From contig JBAVVD010000021.1 of the NCBI GenBank assembly GCA_049697115.1, positions 1-64,000 on the forward strand: a DNA stretch of 64,000 nucleotides. Direction: 5' to 3'. Position 1 is the stretch's first letter; each line of letters begins with the position of its first letter. Below the pieces are notes generated by a model that worked only from the letters and a program-made list of their open reading frames with translations, had not been told where the DNA came from and ran no database searches. This document shows positions 17,180 through 26,090 of this stretch, in pieces. Both the position numbers and the translations under genes were made by a program. The stretch comes from JBAVVD01 sp049697115. GTDB lineage: Bacteria > Acidobacteriota > Aminicenantia > Aminicenantales > UBA4085.

Positions 17180-17941
17180 GTGACGATTAAGATAAGAATA
17201 ATGCCCACGTTGCTGTTCAAAGAGATGGGGCTGGTCAAAGGAATTGCTTTCGACTCCTGGCGGCGAGTGGGCAGTGCGATGCAAGCCATAAAAGTATATA
17301 ATTTGCGCGAGGTGGATGAGTTGGTGTTTTTGGACATTACTGCTACGCTTGATGACCGTTCGCCCGATTTTGAGACAATAGATGAGCTGGCTGACGAGTG
17401 CTTTATGCCGCTGGCAGTTGGTGGAGGCATCCGCAGAGTGGAGGATGTGCGTCGTTTGTTACAAGTAGGGGCGGACAAGGTAGTGATAAATACGGCAGCT
17501 GTGGAGACGCCAGAATTGATTCAGCAGGTAGCACAAGGATTCGGCTCTCAATGTGTGGTGGTCTCGATAGATGCCAGGCGACATCCAAATGGACTCTATG
17601 AGGTTTTCACCCATTCTGGCACACGGTCAACAGGTTTGGATCCAGTAGCATTGGCACGCCGATCTGAAGCATTCGGAGCTGGCGAAATCCTGATTACTTC
17701 TATTGAGCGCGATGGCACGATGATGGGTTACGACTTGGTGTTGACGCGTGAGGTCAGTGATGCCGTTTCGATTCCAGTGATCGCTTCTGGTGGAGCAGGC
17801 AATTATCAACATATGGCCCAGGTGTTGCGAGAAGGAAAGGTGTCTGCTGTTTCTGCCGCCAGTATTTTCCACTTCACCCAGCAGACGCCATTGGAAGCCA
17901 AACACTATCTGAAAGGACAAGGGTTCAAGGTGCGTGTATGA
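17180..17941 (+). CDS. wbuZ: HisF-type cyclase-like partner (WbuZ-like)
   Basis: A 253-residue (beta/alpha)8 barrel like HisF. It has IMPTLLFKEMGLVKG at the start, LDITATLDDR, AVGGGIRRVEDVR for phosphate binding, VSIDARR, and IASGGAGNYQHM near the end. In these loci it is thought to form the ammonia channel with the HisH partner and hand ammonia to the PseA/WbuX enzyme. The second histidine-type catalytic Asp of true HisF lies in a changed setting (SIERDGTMMGYD), but this alone does not prove loss of cyclase activity. Start is GTG with TAGAGG upstream. Confidence 0.85.
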   Translation: MTIKIRIMPTLLFKEMGLVKGIAFDSWRRVGSAMQAIKVYNLREVDELVFLDITATLDDRSPDFETIDELADECFMPLAVGGGIRRVEDVRRLLQVGADKVVINTAAVETPELIQQVAQGFGSQCVVVSIDARRHPNGLYEVFTHSGTRSTGLDPVALARRSEAFGAGEILITSIERDGTMMGYDLVLTREVSDAVSIPVIASGGAGNYQHMAQVLREGKVSAVSAASIFHFTQQTPLEAKHYLKGQGFKVRV

Positions 17942-18567
17942 CTGATCAAATCCAAAAACAAACGCTTGAAGCGATTCGTCTAGAAAAATTGTGGAGCAGT
18001 GAGTTTGGCGATGCCTATGTAGAACGTAACCGTGCGGCAGGGAATAACCGGGAGCCGTTTTGGCAGAAGGTATTGGCTGAATTTGGCGCGCAAACCGTGT
18101 TGGAAGTGGGATGTAACATCGGCGCAAACCTGCACTGGATTGCGGCTTTGAGACCACCTCAACAGGTTTATGGGGTAGATATCAATCTCAAAGCCCTGAA
18201 CGAATTGCGCCGCACTATGCCGGATGTCAATGCGATTTGGAGTCCGGGACGTGAACTTCCATTCCGTGACCGCTGGTTCGATTTGGTCTTTACGATAGGC
18301 GTGCTGATTCACCAGCCGGAAAGCACTCTTCCATTAGTTATGGCGGAAATTGTACGATGTTCGCGTCGCTACGTTCTGTGCGGAGAATATTTCGCTGAAC
18401 AAACTATCGAAGTTCCATATCGGAATCAGAGTGGTGCGCTTTTCAAGCGGAACTACGGACGCATTTACCAGGAGTTATTCCCCGAACTGCGCCTGATTCA
18501 ACGGAGTTTTCTTGGGCGTGATGAAGGCTGGGATGACGTAACCTATTGGATGTTCGAGAAGGTATAG
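17938..18567 (+). CDS. Pseudaminic-acid-associated methyltransferase
   Basis: A 209-residue class I SAM methyltransferase. The SAM site is VLEVGCNIGANL (about 54-65), with the acidic end of strand 2 in VYGVDIN. The overall pattern (start with EAIRLEKLWSSEFGDAY, then FTIGVLIHQPE and CGEYF) fits the family known as pseudaminic acid biosynthesis-associated methylase, which is seen in Pse gene clusters but whose substrate is not firmly known. It overlaps the HisF-like gene by ATGA and precedes the SpsF-like gene by four bases, so it is part of the same operon. Confidence 0.8.
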   Translation: MTDQIQKQTLEAIRLEKLWSSEFGDAYVERNRAAGNNREPFWQKVLAEFGAQTVLEVGCNIGANLHWIAALRPPQQVYGVDINLKALNELRRTMPDVNAIWSPGRELPFRDRWFDLVFTIGVLIHQPESTLPLVMAEIVRCSRRYVLCGEYFAEQTIEVPYRNQSGALFKRNYGRIYQELFPELRLIQRSFLGRDEGWDDVTYWMFEKV

Positions 18568-18571
18568 CGAT

Positions 18572-19294
18572 ATGCAGCGAGTGATTATCGTCCAGGCACG
18601 CATGACTTCGACCCGGTTGCCGGGCAAAGTATTAATGGATATAGCCGGACAGCCGATGCTTGCCCAGCAATTGCTTCGCCTCAAGCAATGTATGCTGGTG
18701 GATGACATTGTTGTAGCAACAACAGCCAATGCCACTGATGATCCGGTGGCAGAATTAGCGCACCGGGAGCAAGTGGGTTGTTTTCGGGGCGGCGAACAGG
18801 ACGTGTTGGCGCGTTATGTCGGCGCAGCGCGGGAGGCAAAAGCCGATGTAATCATCCGGGTGACGGCGGATTGCCCGCTGATTGATCCGCATGTTACTGA
18901 CCGTGTTATCGCTGAGTTGACTGACCACGCGATGGAATGTGATTATGCCAGCAATGTGTTGCGTCGGACTTATCCGCGCGGGCTAGATGTTGAAGCGTTT
19001 TTCTGGGATACGTTATTGCGGATTGAACGACTGGCTCGGTCAGATGGCGCCCGCGAGCACGTAACCACAGTGGCTCGCTCCGAGCATCCCGAACTTTTTC
19101 TTTGTCGTTCGGTGGAGGATAACCAGAACAATGCAGATTTGCGCTGGACAGTAGATACAGCCACCGACCTGGAATTTGTCCGCCAACTATATGAGGTGTT
19201 GAACCTGAGCACGCACACATCATTCTACCCAGAGATACTGGATTATGTGCGAAATCATCTCGAACTGGTTCGAAGAGATGAAGTTGAGATATAA
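18572..19294 (+). CDS. SpsF/PseF-like cytidylyltransferase
   Basis: A 240-residue nucleotidyltransferase of the SpsF family (COG1861). The start QRVIIVQARMTSTRLPGKVL carries the nucleotide-binding R-x-x-S-x-R-L-P-G-K signature. RVTADCPLIDP provides the metal-binding Asp. In Pse and spore-coat loci such enzymes activate nonulosonic or related sugars as CMP derivatives. Since no other PseF is intact nearby, it is the best candidate for CMP-pseudaminic acid formation. A paralogue with lower similarity lies at 21858 and a broken one at 13685. Confidence 0.8.
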   Translation: MQRVIIVQARMTSTRLPGKVLMDIAGQPMLAQQLLRLKQCMLVDDIVVATTANATDDPVAELAHREQVGCFRGGEQDVLARYVGAAREAKADVIIRVTADCPLIDPHVTDRVIAELTDHAMECDYASNVLRRTYPRGLDVEAFFWDTLLRIERLARSDGAREHVTTVARSEHPELFLCRSVEDNQNNADLRWTVDTATDLEFVRQLYEVLNLSTHTSFYPEILDYVRNHLELVRRDEVEI

Positions 19295-20825
19295 ATTCCG
19301 TCGCCCTGAGTACGGAACGCTGGTGATTCGCACCGATGCTTCTGCTAATATCGGAGCCGGACATATTATGCGCTGTTTTGCTTTAGCGCAGGCATGGCAG
19401 TTGGAAGGCAGTCCGGTCGTATTTCTAAGCCACTGCGAAAGCGATGTTCTGCGCCAGCGCATTGCCGATACAGGCATGGAATTTATTCCCATCGCCTACC
19501 CGCATCCTGACCCACGAGACTTGGTAACAACCTTGGAAACTTTGCGGACTCGCTCGGCTGGCATAATCGGAAATCCGACGTGGCTTGTGCTGGATGGCTA
19601 TCACTTTGACGCAGTCTATCAACAGGCGGTTCGAACGACAGGGCATCGCTTGCTAGTGATTGATGATATGGCGCATTTGCCTTCTTATTCCGCTGATATT
19701 CTGCTCAACCAGAACCTCGGTGCCGAGAAATTGAAATACAACTGCGACCCAGACACTACCTTGCTTTTAGGTTCGCGATATGCGCTCTTACGGCAAGAGT
19801 TCTTGGCTTGGCACGGCAGGCAACGCAAAATCCCAGATGTGGCCCGCAAAGTGCTAGTAACAACGGGCGGCGGTGATCCAGACAACGTGACGCTCAAGGT
19901 TATCCAGGCGCTCCAGAAGGTTGGGACCGATGACTTGGAGACAGTCGTAGCGGCAGGCAGCAGTAATCCGCATGTGAAGATGTTGCAGTCTGAGGTACAG
20001 CTTTCGAGGATCCCTATTCGACTTGAGCACGATGTTTTGAACATGCCGGAACAGATGGCTTGGGCAGATCTAGCGATTTCGGCTGGAGGAAGCACTTGCT
20101 GGGAACTGGCGTTTATGGGGGTGCCCAATTTGATTATCATGCTGGCCGATAACCAACGGCTGGTGGCAGAAAATCTCCAGGCGGCAGGTATATCGGTGAT
20201 CTTAGGCTTGAACCAGAATCTTACGTCAGCCGTAATTGGCAGGGCGCTGAACCAGCTTTTAGGCTCCCCCGCCAAGCGCACCGAGATGACAAGTCAAGGT
20301 CAATCGCTTGTGGATGGAAACGGCTGTGAGCGTATTATCATGCACCTGCGCGGCGATAAGTTCTGGCTGAGGCCGGTATGCGCTCAGGATTGTCGATTTA
20401 TTTGGGAATGGGCAAACGATCCAATAACGCGTGCCGTATCCTTTTCGTCGGAGCCCATTTCGTGGGAACAACATATACAATGGTTTGATACTGAAATCAA
20501 AGATCCGAATTGTATCTTTTTCCTTGCGATCAATGAATACGAAGAGCCAATCGGGCAAATCCGATTTGATCTGCAAAAGCCAGACGCCATAATCTCAGTA
20601 AGCCTGGCTGCTCCGTTTCGCGGAAAAGGCTTCGGGAGTAAGCTCATTTACAGGGCTTCTCAGCGCATCCTTCAAAAATCCGACATTTCCGTGATTCATG
20701 CCTATATTAAGCCCGGCAATGAGGGATCGCGAATTACTTTTATTAAAGCTGGTTTTAAACAAGTCGGCAGTCGTACGGTTAAAGATCATGAAGCTATTCA
20801 TTTTTCTCTAACTAAGGATGACTAA
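19278..20825 (+). CDS. pseG: PseG-PseH fusion: UDP-sugar hydrolase plus N-acetyltransferase
   Basis: The ~515-residue protein has two parts. Residues about 15-345 are a GT-B-like PseG that removes UDP from the 2,4-diacetamido sugar: RTDASANIGAGHIMRC, DGYHFD, VIDDMAHLP and the C-terminal AISAGGSTCWELAFMGVP. Residues about 360-515 are a GNAT with WLRPV at the start and the acetyl-CoA loop RGKGFGSKL, matching PseH, which acetylates the 4-amino group. In many bacteria the two are separate genes. The frame is open from an ATG at 19245, but 19278 gives a more usual N-terminus and a shorter overlap with the upstream gene. Confidence 0.8.
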   Translation: MKLRYKFRRPEYGTLVIRTDASANIGAGHIMRCFALAQAWQLEGSPVVFLSHCESDVLRQRIADTGMEFIPIAYPHPDPRDLVTTLETLRTRSAGIIGNPTWLVLDGYHFDAVYQQAVRTTGHRLLVIDDMAHLPSYSADILLNQNLGAEKLKYNCDPDTTLLLGSRYALLRQEFLAWHGRQRKIPDVARKVLVTTGGGDPDNVTLKVIQALQKVGTDDLETVVAAGSSNPHVKMLQSEVQLSRIPIRLEHDVLNMPEQMAWADLAISAGGSTCWELAFMGVPNLIIMLADNQRLVAENLQAAGISVILGLNQNLTSAVIGRALNQLLGSPAKRTEMTSQGQSLVDGNGCERIIMHLRGDKFWLRPVCAQDCRFIWEWANDPITRAVSFSSEPISWEQHIQWFDTEIKDPNCIFFLAINEYEEPIGQIRFDLQKPDAIISVSLAAPFRGKGFGSKLIYRASQRILQKSDISVIHAYIKPGNEGSRITFIKAGFKQVGSRTVKDHEAIHFSLTKDD

Positions 20826-21876
20826 TATGTGCACAATGATCCAGATTAATCAACGTCGCCTTGGTCCCGGCCAACCGGTCTACATCGTCGCCGAAATGTC
20901 GGCAAATCATGGGCAGAGTTTTGAACAGGCCGTTAGGATTATAGAAGCGGCGAAACAAGCTGGTGCAGATGCCGTGAAACTGCAAACTTACACCCCAGAC
21001 ACGATGACGATTGACTGCGATAACGAGTATTTCCGCATTAAAGGTACGATCTGGGAAGGTAAAAAGCTCTACGACCTCTACGGCGAGGCATACACCCCCT
21101 GGGATTGGCAGCCAAAACTGAAAGAGATCGCCGAAGGCTTGGGTCTGGACCTGTTTTCTACTCCTTTTGACTCTACGGCGGTGGACTTTTTGGAGCGGAT
21201 GGGCGTGTCCGCACATAAAATTGCTTCATTCGAGATTGTGGACTTGCCTCTCTTGCGGAAAATCGCAAAGACCGGCAAGCCGATTATCATGTCTACCGGA
21301 ATGGCAACTTTGGCGGAGATTGACGAGGCAGTACAAGCAATCCGGGAAGCTGGGGGAAAACAACTCGCTCTGCTCAAGTGTACGAGCGCCTATCCGGCAT
21401 TGCCAGAAGAAATGAATTTGCACACGATTCCTCATTTGGCTGAAGCATTTGATTTGCCGGTGGGGCTGTCTGATCACACGTTAGACGTCGCAGTGCCGGT
21501 AGCAGCAATAACGTTAGGCGCGTGTATCATTGAGAAACATATTACCCTATCACGAGCAGACGGGGGATCAGACAGCGCGTTTTCGCTGGAGCCTCACGAA
21601 TTTATAGCGATGGTCAAGGCGATCCGGACTGCCGAGGAGGCTTTGGGCAAGGTACACTACGGAGTTAACGAACGCGAAGCGAAGAGCAGAGTCTTCCGAA
21701 GATCTTTGTTTGTAGTTACCGACATGCGAAAAGGAGAGGAGTTTTCGGAAGAGAACATAAAATCTATTCGACCAGCATATGGACTACATACAAGACATCT
21801 CAGCGATGTTATCGGACGTCGGGCTGCAACAAATATTTCAAAAGGGACACCATTAGCATGGGAGCTGGTTCAGTGA
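20818..21876 (+). CDS. pseI: Pseudaminic acid synthase (PseI)
   Basis: Condenses 2,4-diacetamido-2,4,6-trideoxy-L-altrose with phosphoenolpyruvate to pseudaminic acid. The 352-residue NeuB-family barrel has VYIVAEMSANHGQSFEQA at the start, KLQTYTPDTMT, STPFDSTAVDFLE, ASFEIVDLPLL, STGMATLAEI, LKCTSAYPALPEEMNL, and EKHITLSRADGGSDSAFS, with a C-terminal antifreeze-like SAF domain (about 290-350). GSDSAFS and YTPDTMT are typical of PseI rather than NeuB or LegI. It overlaps the PseG-PseH stop by eight bases. It is the defining gene of the module. Confidence 0.9.
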   Translation: MTNMCTMIQINQRRLGPGQPVYIVAEMSANHGQSFEQAVRIIEAAKQAGADAVKLQTYTPDTMTIDCDNEYFRIKGTIWEGKKLYDLYGEAYTPWDWQPKLKEIAEGLGLDLFSTPFDSTAVDFLERMGVSAHKIASFEIVDLPLLRKIAKTGKPIIMSTGMATLAEIDEAVQAIREAGGKQLALLKCTSAYPALPEEMNLHTIPHLAEAFDLPVGLSDHTLDVAVPVAAITLGACIIEKHITLSRADGGSDSAFSLEPHEFIAMVKAIRTAEEALGKVHYGVNEREAKSRVFRRSLFVVTDMRKGEEFSEENIKSIRPAYGLHTRHLSDVIGRRAATNISKGTPLAWELVQ

Positions 21877-22664
21877 TAAACCGGGCTCTGCCAGATGCGA
21901 ACTCCCTGCATCCTCGCTGCGTCGCCACGATTGAAGCGCGCATGACCTCCTCGCGTCTAAGGGGGAAAGTACTCATGCCTGCTGCCGACAAGCCAATGCT
22001 CCAGATTCTTGTCGAGCGTCTCCAAAGAGCGCCCGGGCTGGACACGATCGTCGTTGCTACGACTGTCAACTCCAGCGATGATCCTGTGGCGCAACTCGCA
22101 GCAAGCCTGGGCGTCGAAGTGTTTCGCGGGAGTGAAGAAGATGTACTAGGGCGCATCTGCGGCGCGCTGAGAGCCAGCCAAGCGGAGGTATGTGTCGAGA
22201 TCACTGGCGACTGTCCCCTAATTGATCCGCAGGTCGTCGGCGAGGCGGTGGCTGAGTATCTGCGCACGCGGGAGACGCACTATTATATCAGCAACTCAAA
22301 CCCATATCGCTCTGTCCCCGCAGGACTGGATGTGCAAGTGTTCGCCGCTGAAGCGCTGTTCCGTTTGGAGGCAGAAACCCATGATCCATTCGATCGCGAG
22401 CATGTTTCCTATGGCTTTTATCGCCCGGAAGCCGGCGATCGTTGGAAGCCTCGCTTCATCAGCCACTCCTCTTGTAGAGGTGGCGAAGACCTACTAGTGA
22501 CGCTGGATTACCGGGATGACTACGAATTGATCAAGCAGCTGTATGAAGATCTTTCGCCGCGCAATCCGTTTTTTTCCGCTGCCGATATCATCGCCTGGAT
22601 ACGGAAACATCCGATGCTCCAAGAAAGATGCAAACAAGCAAGAACAATCGGAGGTGAGGCGTGA
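21858..22664 (+). CDS. Second SpsF-like nucleotidyltransferase
   Basis: A 268-residue SpsF-family protein, with TIEARMTSSRLRGKVLMPAADKPML (nucleotide-binding signature, Gly-less variant) and EITGDCPLIDPQVV. Compared with the gene at 18572 the signature is changed (R-L-R-G-K for R-L-P-G-K) and it ends with an extra tail. Two intact SpsF-type enzymes in one operon suggest that two different sugars are activated, or one is activated and the other acts as a transferase-like homologue. It overlaps pseI by 19 bases and the next gene by GTGA, so it belongs to the same transcript. Confidence 0.75.
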   Translation: MGAGSVINRALPDANSLHPRCVATIEARMTSSRLRGKVLMPAADKPMLQILVERLQRAPGLDTIVVATTVNSSDDPVAQLAASLGVEVFRGSEEDVLGRICGALRASQAEVCVEITGDCPLIDPQVVGEAVAEYLRTRETHYYISNSNPYRSVPAGLDVQVFAAEALFRLEAETHDPFDREHVSYGFYRPEAGDRWKPRFISHSSCRGGEDLLVTLDYRDDYELIKQLYEDLSPRNPFFSAADIIAWIRKHPMLQERCKQARTIGGEA

Positions 22665-23602
22665 CTTGGCGAGTCGGGATCATGGGTGCGGGAATGATCG
22701 CGCAAGGTTTTGATGAGCCCAACGACGACCAAGTATTGAGTATGGCGCATGCGATAACTCGCACGGACGGGTTCATGCTTGGAGGCTTCTACGATTGTGA
22801 TCCAAGGCGTGCGGAATTGGCTGAGAACAAATGGAACTGTCCGGCTACGCCGCGCAATCGTGCCAAGTGGCTCGAGAACGGTTGGGATGTGATATATATC
22901 GCGACGCCCGACGCTAACCACGCCACCGACTTGCGTGACGCGATGGCCCGACGCCCGCGGGCGATCCTTATAGAAAAGCCATTGGCGGTAAATAACGAAG
23001 AAGCGCTCGATTTGCTCTACGAGGCAGTGCGGTTCGGCGTATTGGTGATGGTAAACTATCCGCGACGTTGGCACTCGGCAACAGCGAGAGCGGCGCGGGC
23101 AATCCAAGCAGGACATATCGGAACTCCCATTTCTGCGATATTCGTTTTTTCCGGCGGCGTGATCCATAACGCTCCCCACGCATTTGATCTGTTTCACACC
23201 TGGTGGGGCGGCGGATGGCGCGTGGCGCTTAACAGCCGGCACGACGACCTGACTTGCTTGACGTTTTCGCGGGAGGCGAATTCCTTCACCGTCGCGATCA
23301 TTGACCGCCTGACCCAACCATATTACGTGTGGGAGGCGCACATTTATTGCTCGCACGGCAAAGTTGAACTTTCGCACAGCCCGGAATTTCTGGAATTGTC
23401 CCGCCTTCAACCCCATCCGGTCTATTCGTCGTACCAGGTATTGACCACCCTGTGGCGCTCGGAGATGGATGACGAGCCGTTATTGTGCCGCGCAGGGGAG
23501 GCGCTGGCGGCGGCTCTGGCCAATCCGGCTCAAGCAGAGGCGGCCTCTCGCCGCGAACTGGAATGCCAGATATTCATGGCCGAAACGTTGCGGCACTTTT
23601 AG
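22661..23602 (+). CDS. Gfo/Idh/MocA-family oxidoreductase
   Basis: A 313-residue NAD(P)-dependent sugar or cyclitol oxidoreductase. The N-terminal Rossmann motif is GIMGAGMIAQGF, and the canonical E-K-P of the family is in LIEKPLAVN (about 105). A typical YPRRW motif follows. The substrate is not readable. It is directly followed by an aminotransferase, the usual pair for oxidising a hydroxyl to a ketone and then aminating it. GGAGG precedes the GTG start. Confidence 0.8.
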   Translation: MTWRVGIMGAGMIAQGFDEPNDDQVLSMAHAITRTDGFMLGGFYDCDPRRAELAENKWNCPATPRNRAKWLENGWDVIYIATPDANHATDLRDAMARRPRAILIEKPLAVNNEEALDLLYEAVRFGVLVMVNYPRRWHSATARAARAIQAGHIGTPISAIFVFSGGVIHNAPHAFDLFHTWWGGGWRVALNSRHDDLTCLTFSREANSFTVAIIDRLTQPYYVWEAHIYCSHGKVELSHSPEFLELSRLQPHPVYSSYQVLTTLWRSEMDDEPLLCRAGEALAAALANPAQAEAASRRELECQIFMAETLRHF

Positions 23603-23621
23603 ATTCAATGGAGATAGAACC

Positions 23622-24923
23622 ATGGCGAATTTAGCCCTTTTCGGCGCTGAACCGGTGCGTACGAAGCTATACCCAATGCACAACCCCATCGGTGAGGAAG
23701 AAAAGCGAGCGGCGATTGAAGTGATTGAAAGCGGCGTGCTGTCGCAGTTCATTGGCAGCTGGCATCCCGATTTTTATGGCGGAAAGAAGGTGCAGGCGCT
23801 CGAGCGAGCCTGGGCCGAATTTGTCGGCGCGAAGCACGCGGTGTCGGTGAACTCGAACACGTCCGGCCTGTTGGCAGCCGTCGGCGCGGCGGGAGTGGGC
23901 CCCGGCGACGAGGTGATTGTGCCGCCCTACACCATGTCGGCCACCGCCACGGCCGTGATCGGCTACAACGCCATACCAGTCTTCGCCGACATTCGGGATG
24001 ATATCTTTTGCCTCGATCCGGCCAGCGTTCGTAAACGGATTACGCCACGAACAAAAGCGATAATCGCCGTTCACCTATTCGGACACCCTGCAGATATGGA
24101 CCCGTTATTAGGAATTGCCCGAGAACATAACCTGGTGGTGATTGAAGACGCGGCACAGGCGCCGGGAGGGATTTACAAGGGCCGCAAAGTCGGGGCGTTG
24201 GGCGACATGACGGTATTTAGTCTCAACTTCCATAAGCACATCCACACCGGCGAGGGCGGCATCGTTACGACTAACAGCGATTATTACGCCGAACGCTTGC
24301 AACTGATCCGCAATCACGGTGAGGTCGTAGTCGGGGATAAAGGCGTGACAGAGATTATCAACACGTTCGGCTTCAATCTGCGCCTCACCGAAATTCAAGC
24401 CGCGATTGGCTTGGCGCAGTTAGAGAAACTCCCGCGCCTGCTGGAGCAACGTATCGCCAATGCCAACTATCTGTCGAGCCACATCGGCGAACTGCCGGGC
24501 ATTCAGGCTACAGTTGTCTACCCCGACTGCAAGCACGTTTACTACGTCCAGCCGTTCATGTTCGACGAAGAGGAAGTAGGCGTCAGCCGAGATCGTTTCG
24601 TGGAGGCAATAGCCGCCGAACTGCCGACAGCGGTAGGTCAGGATTGGCATTTGGTGTACTCCGGTTATGCCACGCCGTTGTACCTCCAGCCGATGTATCA
24701 ACAGCAAATCGCCTACGGCGCTTCCGGTTGCCCCTTCAAGTGTCCGCTGTACAAAGGCAATGTAGATTACCGTAAGGGCTTGTGCCCGGTAACCGAGCGC
24801 ATCGAGGAAAAGCAACTGATCGGGACGGAGTTCATGCGGCCGCCCGCGACGCCGGCTGACATGAGGGACGTGGTGTGCGCCTTTGAAAAGGTGTACGAGC
24901 ACCGGCGCGATTTGGCCCAATAA
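23622..24923 (+). CDS. DegT/StrS-family aminotransferase (cyclitol/AHBA-like subgroup)
   Basis: A 433-residue PLP aminotransferase. It opens LALFGAEPVRTKLYP, a start typical of the glutamine:scyllo-inosose/AHBA-like subgroup. It has SVNSNTSGLLAAVGA, EDAAQAPGG and the Schiff-base Lys205 in NFHKHIHTGEGG. The C-terminal part carries a cysteine-rich insert CPFKCPLYKGN and GLCPVTE that is also seen in this subgroup. GGAGA upstream fixes the ATG at 23622; an earlier ATG at 23469 would overlap the preceding gene by 134 bases. The likely role is amination of a keto sugar or cyclitol made by the neighbouring oxidoreductase. Confidence 0.85.
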   Translation: MANLALFGAEPVRTKLYPMHNPIGEEEKRAAIEVIESGVLSQFIGSWHPDFYGGKKVQALERAWAEFVGAKHAVSVNSNTSGLLAAVGAAGVGPGDEVIVPPYTMSATATAVIGYNAIPVFADIRDDIFCLDPASVRKRITPRTKAIIAVHLFGHPADMDPLLGIAREHNLVVIEDAAQAPGGIYKGRKVGALGDMTVFSLNFHKHIHTGEGGIVTTNSDYYAERLQLIRNHGEVVVGDKGVTEIINTFGFNLRLTEIQAAIGLAQLEKLPRLLEQRIANANYLSSHIGELPGIQATVVYPDCKHVYYVQPFMFDEEEVGVSRDRFVEAIAAELPTAVGQDWHLVYSGYATPLYLQPMYQQQIAYGASGCPFKCPLYKGNVDYRKGLCPVTERIEEKQLIGTEFMRPPATPADMRDVVCAFEKVYEHRRDLAQ

Positions 24924-26090
24924 ATGCTCGGACATCCGAAGCGAGTAATCGCGGCCTCCAGCGACCCGGGCAGTGCCCGCGCGCTGATCCCGGTGCTGAG
25001 AGAATTGGCCCGACGCGGCGCATCCGTCCGCGCGCTGGTGAGCGGACCATCGGTCGGCATTTTCGGCGCGGAACTGGCGCATCTTCCAGCACTAAGCGTG
25101 CCCGATGACATTGCTATTGAGGACGTTTCCAGGTTCTTGCTGGAAAACCGTGCCAATGTGCTGCTGACGGGTGCCGGCGCCTACAATCAGATCGAGCATA
25201 CCTGCCGCCTGGCCGCGCGGGCGAATAGCATTCCCGGCATCGCAGTGCTCGACTACTGGTTCGAATATGAGGCCCGGTTTCACCGAACACATGACGGAAC
25301 GACGGTGGAGAGCTACCCGGGCATCGTGTGCGCTCTCGACAACCTGAGCCGAGAGGGGTTGCTTGCAGCCGGGCTGAAACCTGAGCAGGTAGTGGTGACA
25401 GGCGGGCCGAACTTGGAGGAAACCCTGCATTGGTGGGAGGACATTGATGCCGACCGTTCAGCGGCGCTTCGGGTGAAGTACGGCATAACGGCCTCCGAGT
25501 TGTCGATCGTATTCTTCTCGGAGCCTTATTATACGGCGCCCCAGGGCCTACCTTTGACCGGCCCCGGCGGGCTGTTTCGGGCCGACGGCACGCCCGTTTT
25601 TGGGTACACTGCGTCAGAGATATTAAAAATGGTGATTACCTCGCTCTTGAGCTCATCCTTGCAGGCACAGCGAAGAGTGCATCTTTTAGTTAAGCCACAT
25701 CCGTTGGAATGGCAAGAGGCCCTACGCTTGCAAGCGATGCAAGCGCAGAGCGAGTGGCTGAAGACGGATTTTTTGGATGAGGCGCATCCCAAAGAGCTGA
25801 TGGCAGCTTCCGACGTAGTGATCGGGATGAGTTCTATTGCTCTTCTGGAAGCGGCCCTCGTCGGCAAACTTGCCTTAAGTGTGCAGGTCGGTCTGCGGCA
25901 AACACGATCGCTCGATCCTTGCATCGGGAACGCTTTGGGTTACACAGTGCCCGTGTTTGATTCAGTTACTCTGGACAGGGTGATGTCCTCCGCCTGCCGA
26001 GGAACCGCCGGATTGCGGCCAAAGCCGGCCCGTCGCCTCAATCTGGCCGGCGCAGCGGCGCGGGTGGCGGACCTTGTACTATTAAGGTGA
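24924..26090 (+). CDS. GT-B-like protein of unknown role
   Basis: A 388-residue protein with the look of a GT-B fold. It has RVIAASSDPGSARALIPVL at the start (like UDP-GlcNAc 2-epimerase and DUF354 proteins), LLTGAGAYNQIEHTCRLAA, and late VKPHPLEW and GMSSIALLEAALVGK, which are the typical phosphate- and sugar-binding loops. Likely either a glycosyltransferase or a PseG-like sugar-nucleotide hydrolase. It starts one base after the aminotransferase stop, so it is translationally coupled. The specific substrate is unknown. Confidence 0.6.
   Translation: MLGHPKRVIAASSDPGSARALIPVLRELARRGASVRALVSGPSVGIFGAELAHLPALSVPDDIAIEDVSRFLLENRANVLLTGAGAYNQIEHTCRLAARANSIPGIAVLDYWFEYEARFHRTHDGTTVESYPGIVCALDNLSREGLLAAGLKPEQVVVTGGPNLEETLHWWEDIDADRSAALRVKYGITASELSIVFFSEPYYTAPQGLPLTGPGGLFRADGTPVFGYTASEILKMVITSLLSSSLQAQRRVHLLVKPHPLEWQEALRLQAMQAQSEWLKTDFLDEAHPKELMAASDVVIGMSSIALLEAALVGKLALSVQVGLRQTRSLDPCIGNALGYTVPVFDSVTLDRVMSSACRGTAGLRPKPARRLNLAGAAARVADLVLLR

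Noticed and set aside
16553..17941. HisH and HisF as part of a histidine operon
   Set aside because: No other his genes are present and both sit directly behind a PseA-type amidotransferase, a known arrangement for sugar amidination.
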